Shown: positions 42,593 through 49,227 of the stretch, piece by piece
Layout: the number at the start of each line of letters is the position of its first letter
Position numbering within the stretch: position 1 is the stretch's first letter
Origin: a virus
IMG/VR virus record: IMGVR_UViG_3300013094_000069
Span: 1 to 52,263 of that record
Strand: one strand, 5' to 3'
Length of the DNA stretch: 52,263 bases
Translations under genes and position numbers: made by a program
The notes under the pieces: generated by a model
Told to the model about the DNA's origin: nothing
Databases searched by the model: none
What the model saw: the letters and a program-made list of their open reading frames with translations, nothing else

Positions 42593-43901
42593 ACCTGACA
42601 CACTATGTATGGCTCCTTGGGTACATACGTATCTGAGCCCACAAACTGAACGCAGAATGTGCTGTGCGTCTCGAGAGCCTGCACAAAATTTTCAACAGTA
42701 TATCGACACCAGCGCCGGTTCTGGCAAGTATATACCTATCACTCTGGACGAACATTGGAACGGTGATCACATGCGCTCCGTTAGAAAACGCATGATGGCC
42801 GGTGAAACCCTGCCCGAGTGCGAAGTATGCAATGATAAACTGTTAAATACCAGCGTTTACCGTAGTTATTTTAATCAGTTGTTTGGACATAAGTATGATA
42901 GTATAGCAGAAACTACAGATGAAACAGGCTACACAACAATGCGACCTGTAAGTTGGGACTATCGGTTCAGCAATCTCTGTAACTTCAAGTGTCGTATGTG
43001 TGGAGACATGTTGAGTAGTGCCTGGGAGACAGAAGAGCGTCAACATAAAATGATTGATTACACAAATCCAAAGAACAATTGGATGCAGCCCGAAGTCAAG
43101 CAACAAATTGAACAGTTTCAAGACACCCAAGTAGAGCAGGAGTTTGCCGAAGCTGTGGAACAGCATCACATCGAGGAAGTTTACTGGGTAGGCGGCGAAC
43201 CGTTGATGTACGAGCAACATTGGCACTACATGCAACGTATCATTGAACTGGGAGATGGACCGAATGTTTACGCTAGATATAATACTAATCTTTCCCGTAT
43301 TACTTATCGTGGTATTAATTTGTATGCTGATATCCTTGGTAAGCTACGGGATTGGCAAATCTGCGCAAGCCTCGACGGAACAGGCAGAATTGGAGAATAC
43401 ATTAGAACAGGTCTCGTCTACAATGAATGGCTTGAGAACTTCACTGAAGGAATTGCGCATTCGACTCATCATAGACAGATGCGAATCGACTTCACCCTTA
43501 CCTTGCCGGGAATGTTTGAAGTTGAACGGATTGGAAGATTGTCCTCAACCCTCGCCGTACAAGTTCTGGCGAAAGTGATTTTTAGTTTTAGTCCGGACAT
43601 AGTTATGTCGCCGTTAGCACTACCTAGAGAATTATTACATTCCTGGGTAGATGAAATATTGGATGACCACCCAGGGGGTATTAACCATGTACCTGATAAC
43701 AGTCCCTTACGAGACATACTTGTCCAGCTAAAAACTAGACCAACATTTGCAGAACAATGGCCTGACCAATATAAATCTGGATTAATTCGTGGTAAAAAAC
43801 GTATATTAGAGCTTGAACGAATTCGTCGAGATGTGTATACTATGAGAGATATACTCGCGGAACGTCCGCAAGTTTTAGAATGGTGGGATTCTATTGAATA
43901 A
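42585..43901 (+). CDS. Radical SAM protein 7 (SPASM/twitch module at N-terminus)
   Basis: This 438-residue enzyme has the N-terminal module CMAPWVHTYLSPQTERRMCC (8-27) and CEVC (79-82). The core has CNFKCRMC (132-139), GGEP (203-206) and the SLDGTGRIGEYIRTG strand. A TTG lies one codon upstream; I use the ATG at 42585, which forms an ATGAATAA junction with the previous stop. The first 900 bases are clearly richer in GC than the two genes before it (52-53 percent in the 60-base lines at 42661 and 43141 versus 25 percent at 41161), which suggests separate acquisition. The stop overlaps the next gene by 8 bases. Confidence 0.87.
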   Translation: MNKPDTLCMAPWVHTYLSPQTERRMCCASREPAQNFQQYIDTSAGSGKYIPITLDEHWNGDHMRSVRKRMMAGETLPECEVCNDKLLNTSVYRSYFNQLFGHKYDSIAETTDETGYTTMRPVSWDYRFSNLCNFKCRMCGDMLSSAWETEERQHKMIDYTNPKNNWMQPEVKQQIEQFQDTQVEQEFAEAVEQHHIEEVYWVGGEPLMYEQHWHYMQRIIELGDGPNVYARYNTNLSRITYRGINLYADILGKLRDWQICASLDGTGRIGEYIRTGLVYNEWLENFTEGIAHSTHHRQMRIDFTLTLPGMFEVERIGRLSSTLAVQVLAKVIFSFSPDIVMSPLALPRELLHSWVDEILDDHPGGINHVPDNSPLRDILVQLKTRPTFAEQWPDQYKSGLIRGKKRILELERIRRDVYTMRDILAERPQVLEWWDSIE

Positions 43902-44955
43902 AGTTCAAGTTGTATTACGAAATCCGTTAAACAAGTCTAGTCAAACGGATTATACCATCACGGTTGAAGATTCGGAATTAGGCAAATTGTGGCATACAGC
44001 ACTTGTAGATCTACTTGCTGGTGCAAAACATTTAGAAAAGAACTTTTGCTTTTTAGGATTTCCTGATAGTGTAAGAGATTTAAATTTTATATGCAAAGAA
44101 TTAAAATGGGCAACTGATCAGATAAATGGGTTTTTTGAACCAGAAGAGTATCGCATTAGTGAAAAATTTACTCCAGAAACTCTACGACCTGATGGATTAA
44201 ATCCCAATCAAGACTTAATGAATGAATTACACAATCATTTTGAACATCTACAAGGTACAGTAGAAAATTTAAGTGAATGGTATAAACGTGCAGACCACGA
44301 AACTAAGTTTGCTATTAGACAATTAAATAATTTATGTCATGAGGCCGAAAGTCTCATGTTGAGCCAACGTAAAAAAGTACAGGATCCAGTTTGGATTAGA
44401 CCTAGCCAAATTACTACATTCTTAAATGCAGAACGTTTTGAATTTCCACTAGAGTTGCGTAGAACATTTGATAAATCAAGATATGATAGAAAGTTTGGTC
44501 ATGTATATCTACATTGGACACAAATAGGTAAAACCATTTATGAAGTGTTCTGCGACGAAAACGGAGCAGACATAGATCAAACAGTCTGCGATGCAATAAC
44601 TCATTTAAAATACTATAGCGGCGAGTTTGATATTGAGTGGGGTCGAGATACAGTTTATTACGGCAAGACGCCATGGCATCGAGAAAGAATGGATAAGTTT
44701 GGTGATTGGTTATATAAAAATAATTTTGATCCCAACGATCCTGAATTTAATTATGGATACCACGAAATAGGGCAAGTAGAAAATTTAGGAACACCAGAAG
44801 AAACTTGGGTAATGTTAAGCGAACATTCGGATATATATAAAATTTCAGCAGGTGGTAAAACAGCAGTATTTGATTATTCGTGGGCGGATAATCATTATGA
44901 TAAACAACAATTAGCAAGATTGAAACGCGGATATGATTATAGTAGCAGGGGGTGA
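43894..44955 (+). CDS. Unknown radical SAM partner protein, copy B
   Basis: This 353-residue protein starts with TTG in a TTGAATAA junction with radical SAM protein 7. The N-terminus reads NKVQVVLRNPLNKSSQTDYT. The helical region includes LMNELHNHFEHLQGTVENLS and AIRQLNNLCHEAESLML. The C-terminal half contains FEFPLELRRTFDKSRYDRKF, GHVYLHWTQIGKTIYEVFCD, a GEFDIEWGRDT strand and an FGDWLYKNNFDPNDPEFNYG block. It is a longer relative of the 41804 protein. No catalytic motif, signal peptide or membrane segment is visible. The recurrence of this family right after a radical SAM gene argues for a joint function. The end overlaps the SGNH gene by 23 bases. Confidence 0.6.
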   Translation: MNKVQVVLRNPLNKSSQTDYTITVEDSELGKLWHTALVDLLAGAKHLEKNFCFLGFPDSVRDLNFICKELKWATDQINGFFEPEEYRISEKFTPETLRPDGLNPNQDLMNELHNHFEHLQGTVENLSEWYKRADHETKFAIRQLNNLCHEAESLMLSQRKKVQDPVWIRPSQITTFLNAERFEFPLELRRTFDKSRYDRKFGHVYLHWTQIGKTIYEVFCDENGADIDQTVCDAITHLKYYSGEFDIEWGRDTVYYGKTPWHRERMDKFGDWLYKNNFDPNDPEFNYGYHEIGQVENLGTPEETWVMLSEHSDIYKISAGGKTAVFDYSWADNHYDKQQLARLKRGYDYSSRG

Positions 44956-45757
44956 TAGTTTTATACACGGTAGCGAACTAAAAGATCAAAAACCGACTAT
45001 TTTTAGTAAGTTCACTATTCCAGCATTGTTGGCAAAGAGTGTATCGGCTGATTATGTATGTGTGGCCGAACCGGGCAATGCTAATAACGCAATAGCACGT
45101 CAGGTAATGAATGCATGTGAGCAATATAAAGGACAGTCGCTGTTTGTATTTGTAATGTGGTCATTTACTCACAGATATGAATTTAGATTTAATTATGATA
45201 CTGGACGCAGAACATCGCCTTGGTATAGTTTAAATTTGTGGGATATAGTAGACAACGTTGCAAGTTTAAAAAAACATTTTCATACATTTGATCCAGTGGT
45301 ATTTGATGATCATGTAAACAATAAAAAAATTTTAAATAACAGCGGACTCACTGAGTTTGTGAAAACTTTTTACAAACATGTTGGCAATAGTGAGTTTTAT
45401 GAAAATTATACAAGCTACAAAGAAATACTTTTCCTGCAACAATATTTAAAATTAAATAATATTCCGTATATGTTTACCTCAGCAGATTTAGATTTTCAAA
45501 GTAGTTTGAATTATCAACGACATAAAAATGATGTAAACATGTATACACTTTATAATCAAATTGATTGGGGCAATTGGTTTAGCTTTGCTCCTGGAGTCGG
45601 GAACAATCAAACAGAAATGCCTAGGGGATTTTATCAATGGGCAGTAGAAAGCAATTATCCATTGGGTACTACTCATCCGTTGGAGCAAGCACACGCAGAT
45701 GCAGCAAATTTAATGCAAGGAAAATTTAATGAATTGGTTAAAAAATCTATACAATAG
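44933..45757 (+). CDS. SGNH/GDSL-family hydrolase 1
   Basis: This 274-residue protein has the block I serine motif GGDSFIHGSEL (Ser9) at the very N-terminus, an Asn-rich block (EPGNANNAIARQVM) corresponding to the Gly/Asn oxyanion blocks, and a C-terminal HPLEQAH (248-254). The usual Asp-x-x-His pair is Glu251-x-x-His254, a conservative change that may alter activity. Members typically remove acyl groups from sugars or other esters. No signal peptide is seen, so the target is inside the cell or on a nascent virion. It overlaps the previous gene by 23 bases and the microprotein by 29. Confidence 0.7.
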   Translation: MIIVAGGDSFIHGSELKDQKPTIFSKFTIPALLAKSVSADYVCVAEPGNANNAIARQVMNACEQYKGQSLFVFVMWSFTHRYEFRFNYDTGRRTSPWYSLNLWDIVDNVASLKKHFHTFDPVVFDDHVNNKKILNNSGLTEFVKTFYKHVGNSEFYENYTSYKEILFLQQYLKLNNIPYMFTSADLDFQSSLNYQRHKNDVNMYTLYNQIDWGNWFSFAPGVGNNQTEMPRGFYQWAVESNYPLGTTHPLEQAHADAANLMQGKFNELVKKSIQ

Positions 45758-45830
45758 AATTCTATTGGAAATACGTTATCGTAAAAAGTTAAAAGAACTA
45801 CGTAAAAGAGATCCCTTTATTTACAAATGA
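45729..45830 (+). CDS. 33-residue basic microprotein
   Basis: This tiny gene starts at an ATG with AAGGAA six bases upstream, overlaps the SGNH 1 gene by 29 bases and ends in an ATGA overlap with SGNH 2. It therefore fills what looks like a 69-base gap exactly. The product begins MNWLKNLYNRILLEIRY and ends RKKLKELRKRDPFIYK: an amphipathic, strongly basic helix with a defined RDPFIYK end. I associate that ending with short conserved peptides in marine T4-like phages. It has no cysteine or signal peptide. It may bind nucleic acid, membrane or a neighbouring protein; the function is unknown. Confidence 0.8.
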   Translation: MNWLKNLYNRILLEIRYRKKLKELRKRDPFIYK

Positions 45831-46489
45831 TTAAAAACATACTAACAATCGGCGACAGTTTTACTTACGGTGAAGAACTTAAGGACCGCTATCAAGCATG
45901 GCCCTATAGACTTGGCGATATGCTTGGTGCCGGGGCAGTTAACCAAGGATTGCCTGCTGCCAGCAATGACAAAATACTACGTCTAACAATAGAATCGATT
46001 GTAACAGAACCTGATGTTGATCTAACAGTAATTGCATGGACCAATTTGGGACGCAGTGAACATGCTGACGAATTTGGGTACTACGATGTTTGGCCTGGAT
46101 ATCAAGGAAATTTATTTAAATTAGATAACAGTGAGTGGAGAAATGATTTAGTATCATATATAAGTCAGTATCATAATCCACAGGCTATGTATAAAAAATT
46201 TATACAACAAGTATTGATGTTACAGGCATTTTTAGAAAAGCGTGGACGTCGATATTTAATGCTAAACACATTACAAAACGAATACTATAAAAAAAGAATT
46301 TTTCCCGACGATCAACAATTTTTTAGTATGATTGATCAAGATAAATTTATGGGATTCAATAAAAGTGGAATGGCAGAGTGGGTAGGGGACAGTCCAAAAG
46401 GACCAGGCGGTCACTTCTTGGATCAAGGGCACAGAATCGTAGCAGAAAAAATATATGACCATATTAGGCATCTCGGCTGGATTTCATGA
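45827..46489 (+). CDS. SGNH/GDSL-family hydrolase 2
   Basis: This 220-residue protein has block I IGDSFTYGEEL (Ser11), GLPAASNDKILRLTIE as the Gly/Asn blocks, WTNLGRSEH in the middle and a canonical DQGHRIVAEKI at the end with Asp199 and His202. All catalytic blocks are in place, so it is probably an active esterase or deacetylase. It shares the GDSF-GEEL opening with SGNH 1 and 3. It begins in an ATGA overlap with the microprotein and overlaps the carbamoyltransferase by 35 bases. No signal peptide, so it is probably cytoplasmic. Confidence 0.8.
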   Translation: MIKNILTIGDSFTYGEELKDRYQAWPYRLGDMLGAGAVNQGLPAASNDKILRLTIESIVTEPDVDLTVIAWTNLGRSEHADEFGYYDVWPGYQGNLFKLDNSEWRNDLVSYISQYHNPQAMYKKFIQQVLMLQAFLEKRGRRYLMLNTLQNEYYKKRIFPDDQQFFSMIDQDKFMGFNKSGMAEWVGDSPKGPGGHFLDQGHRIVAEKIYDHIRHLGWIS

Positions 46490-47960
46490 TGCTGCTGTTA
46501 GCGTTATAAATACGCATGGCGACATATTGTTTGCTGGCCATGCTGAACGCTATAGTAAGATAAAAAATGATCCGCATATTAATGATCAGTTAATAGCAGA
46601 TGCGTTATCTTATGGCAATCCAGAGCTAGTAGCATACTATGAACGCCCATGGGTTAAAAAAATTCAACAATTATATTCGGGACAATATTGTGAAGCAGTG
46701 GATTTTAAAAATTTTACTCTTGGTCAGTATATTCGTAAACATATATCTGTACCTGTTCATCAGCAGCGACTACTACAATGTCCTGGAAAATATATGTCCC
46801 ACCATCTTAGTCATGCCGCAGGAGGATTCCAAACCAGTCCCTACAACAAAGCCACCGTTGTTGTTATAGATGCCATTGGCGAACTGGATACTATATCAAT
46901 TTGGGCAGCAGAGTACGATTCCTGTGGAAAAGCAAAATACAAAAAACTATGGGGACAACGTTATCCGCACAGCATAGGCCTGTTTTATAGTGCAATGACT
47001 CAACGTGTTGGACTCAAGCCAAATGAAGAAGAGTACATCATGATGGGAATGAGCGCATACGGTCTACCCAATTTAGGAGATTTACTCAAAAGAAGATTGG
47101 TACAAGATGAGTGGAATATCAAATTTAAAGACAATTTGCATCTGGGATTAGATCCAGATTTTATGAAGGATGCCAAAAACGAGGATTTGGCAAGCCTAGC
47201 ACAAGACTTATGCGAAAATCTAGTGTACAATGTAATTGCACGAGCAAGAAGTTTTAAGTGGAGCAATAATTTGGTCTATATGGGTGGTGTTGCACTCAAT
47301 TGTTTGGCCAATCGAAACTTAGGAGATTATTTTGATAATATTTGGATTATGCCTAATCCTGGCGACGCTGGCTCTAGTCTTGGGGCCGCGGCATTGGTTT
47401 ACAAAAAGCGTCTTAACTGGACTAGTACTTTTCTCGGTGCTGACATCTCCGGTGCTTACCCCGTTAACAATGTTCTTGATCATTTACTTAGTGATAAGAT
47501 CGTTGGCGTGGCTAGTGGCCGGGCCGAGTTTGGACCAAGAGCACTTGGCAACAGAAGTTTACTCGCAGACCCGCGAGGAAAAGAAATAAAGGAACTTGTA
47601 AATGATATTAAGCGAAGACAAAAATTCAGACCATTTGCGCCCGTTATTCTGGAGGAGTTGGTTGATGATTACTTTATTGTCCCTAGTGGGTGGAGTGACA
47701 GCAGGTATATGCAGCTCGTCGGTGATTGTAGGTTTCCTAATTTATTTCCTGCTATCTGTCATCATGATAATACCAGTCGTATACAAACTGTACCAAAAGA
47801 TGGAAGCGGAATTCGGGAACTTTTAGAAAAATGGTTTGTAGTAACAGGATGCCCTATGTTGCTCAACACTAGTCTAAACATACGTGGGGAACCCATGGTC
47901 AATGATCGCGGGGACGCTGATCGTTTCGAACAGTTATACAATATAAAGGTCTGTTCGTGA
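46455..47960 (+). CDS. Carbamoyltransferase (NodU/CmcH family)
   Basis: This 501-residue enzyme probably transfers a carbamoyl group from carbamoyl phosphate to a hydroxyl group, usually of a sugar, through a carbamoyl-adenylate. The ASKHA-like N-terminal domain starts ILGISAGFHDAAVSVI, with the His cluster HHLSHAAGG (116-124) typical of the active site. Then come MGGVALNCLANR (about 275), NPGDAGSSLGAAAL, the C-terminal YrdC-like part with GRAEFGPRALGNRSLLADPR (about 353-372), and NTSLNIRGEPMV (about 471). Length is close to normal for a phage member. It sits between two SGNH hydrolases, which supports a glycan target; some phage relatives may act on DNA bases or virion sugars. Confidence 0.92.
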   Translation: MTILGISAGFHDAAVSVINTHGDILFAGHAERYSKIKNDPHINDQLIADALSYGNPELVAYYERPWVKKIQQLYSGQYCEAVDFKNFTLGQYIRKHISVPVHQQRLLQCPGKYMSHHLSHAAGGFQTSPYNKATVVVIDAIGELDTISIWAAEYDSCGKAKYKKLWGQRYPHSIGLFYSAMTQRVGLKPNEEEYIMMGMSAYGLPNLGDLLKRRLVQDEWNIKFKDNLHLGLDPDFMKDAKNEDLASLAQDLCENLVYNVIARARSFKWSNNLVYMGGVALNCLANRNLGDYFDNIWIMPNPGDAGSSLGAAALVYKKRLNWTSTFLGADISGAYPVNNVLDHLLSDKIVGVASGRAEFGPRALGNRSLLADPRGKEIKELVNDIKRRQKFRPFAPVILEELVDDYFIVPSGWSDSRYMQLVGDCRFPNLFPAICHHDNTSRIQTVPKDGSGIRELLEKWFVVTGCPMLLNTSLNIRGEPMVNDRGDADRFEQLYNIKVCS

Positions 47961-48823
47961 TACTCGATGATTTTAATTTATATCAACTAGTAGGTAAAAG
48001 TTGGATTAATACAGATATAGATTCACTGGCACATTGTGTTGATCCAAAACATTTTAAATCATACCCTTATGCAGTAGAATACTTGTATAACTCAAGGGGG
48101 TTCCGGGACCGTGAATGGCCTGATGATCTAAGCAATTGCGTATGGTGTTTTGGGGATAGTTTTACTGTGGGGCTAGGCAGTCCAGTTACACATACATGGC
48201 CTAGCCTATTAGAAGATAAATTAAATCAACGATGCATTAATGTAAGTTTAAATGGTGCCAGTAACTTTTGGATTGCGAGAAAAGTAATACAAGTATTGGA
48301 AAAAATTAAACCCAAATTAATTGTTATACACTGGACTTTCACACATCGCATTGAAAGTCACGACAGTTCAAAGTCTGACGAAGATCGTAGACAATTTGCA
48401 GATCCATCTAGAACTACAGAAATGATGTTGTTTGATTTTTTTGATATATTACATACTTTAAAAACAGTACAAGGCAATACAAAAATAATACATTCCTTTA
48501 TACCAGACTGGAGTACGGTTACCACAGAAGAAATAAGAGAATACAGATGGAATTTTTTCAAAGGTTCTGAGTGGCCCGCATGCCCTAAAACTCATGCTGA
48601 GTTAAACTTGTTAAATGCAAAAATTCTAAAAGAAGTAAAACAAATCAGTGAGCTTTATAATATATTAGTTGATTCATTTGAGTATTATAAAGTGCTAGAA
48701 TCAGAGCTTAATAAAATTCTACACATACCCGAATTTATTAAATTAGACTTTGCTCGAGACGGGTATCACTATGATATTAAAACAGCAACAAAATTTGTAA
48801 ATGAAATTTTAACACTACTATGA
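47957..48823 (+). CDS. SGNH/GDSL-family hydrolase 3
   Basis: This 288-residue protein has a 60-residue N-terminal extension with YLYNSRGFRDREWPDD, as in sugar-linked SGNH proteins. Block I is WCFGDSFTVGLGS (Ser68), then SLNGASNFWIARKVIQVLEK and VIHWTFTHRIES, and finally DGYHYDIKTATKFV (Asp268, His271). The catalytic set is complete. The NSRGFRD segment is a common start of acyl-modifying SGNH domains. It starts with a GTG in a GTGA overlap with the carbamoyltransferase and ends in an ATGA overlap with the kinase gene, so the three are translated together. Confidence 0.8.
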   Translation: MILDDFNLYQLVGKSWINTDIDSLAHCVDPKHFKSYPYAVEYLYNSRGFRDREWPDDLSNCVWCFGDSFTVGLGSPVTHTWPSLLEDKLNQRCINVSLNGASNFWIARKVIQVLEKIKPKLIVIHWTFTHRIESHDSSKSDEDRRQFADPSRTTEMMLFDFFDILHTLKTVQGNTKIIHSFIPDWSTVTTEEIREYRWNFFKGSEWPACPKTHAELNLLNAKILKEVKQISELYNILVDSFEYYKVLESELNKILHIPEFIKLDFARDGYHYDIKTATKFVNEILTLL

Positions 48824-49227
48824 AACGTATATTAATAATGGGATTGCCTGGATCTGGAAAAACTACCTTAGCCAAAGCACTAGTAGAAAAAATAGATGCC
48901 ACATGGTTTAATGCAGATGAAGTGCGTAAACAGTTTAATGATTGGGATTTTAGTCCTGAAGGTAGGCTAAGGCAAGCAGCACGCATGCGTGAATTAGCAG
49001 ATAACAGTAATACACGATTTGTTATTGCTGACTTTGTTTGCCCATTGCCTGAAATGCGCGAAGTATTTTCAGCTGATTTCACTGTATGGATTGACACTAT
49101 ACCCGAAGGTAGATTTGCAGACACAAACAAAATGTTTGTATCACCTGACTATTATGATATTAAAGTACCAACACAAGATGCAGATCATTGGAGCGATATT
49201 ATCGCAACGCATCTGTTAAATTTGTAG
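48820..49227 (+). CDS. Adenylylsulfate kinase-like P-loop kinase
   Basis: This 135-residue protein begins with a Walker A motif GLPGSGKTT (8-16), followed by FNADEVRKQFNDWDFSPEGR (30-49) and a RQAARMRELAD helix. These correspond to the APS-binding part of CysC kinases. VIADFVCPLPEMREVF and DTIPEGRFADTNKMF follow. APS kinase makes PAPS, the sulfate donor, but related short phage kinases may phosphorylate other small molecules. It is shorter than bacterial CysC (about 200 aa), and no sulfotransferase is visible in this window. Its 3' end overlaps by 29 bases the opposite-strand gene at 49199-50323. Confidence 0.7.
   Translation: MKRILIMGLPGSGKTTLAKALVEKIDATWFNADEVRKQFNDWDFSPEGRLRQAARMRELADNSNTRFVIADFVCPLPEMREVFSADFTVWIDTIPEGRFADTNKMFVSPDYYDIKVPTQDADHWSDIIATHLLNL

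Noticed and set aside
43243-43578. Open frame of 111 codons nested in radical SAM gene 7, with a long hydrophobic N-terminal stretch followed by a coiled-coil-like part, resembling a spanin
   Set aside because: The radical SAM frame across this stretch keeps family motifs (SLDGTGRIGEYIRTG). The hydrophobic run is what a +1 frame of such sequence often gives, and only a fair ribosome site (GGGAG before the ATG at 43264) supports it. Conservation of the frame in relatives would be needed.
46505-46512. Perfect TATAAATA inside the carbamoyltransferase gene
   Set aside because: It is made by ordinary codons (Val-Ile-Asn-Thr), no gene starts nearby, and one chance match is expected in AT-rich DNA of this length.
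47332-47826. Two hydrophobic open frames inside the carbamoyltransferase gene
   Set aside because: They lie entirely within a well-conserved enzyme in another frame. Hydrophobic shadow frames recur in this DNA.
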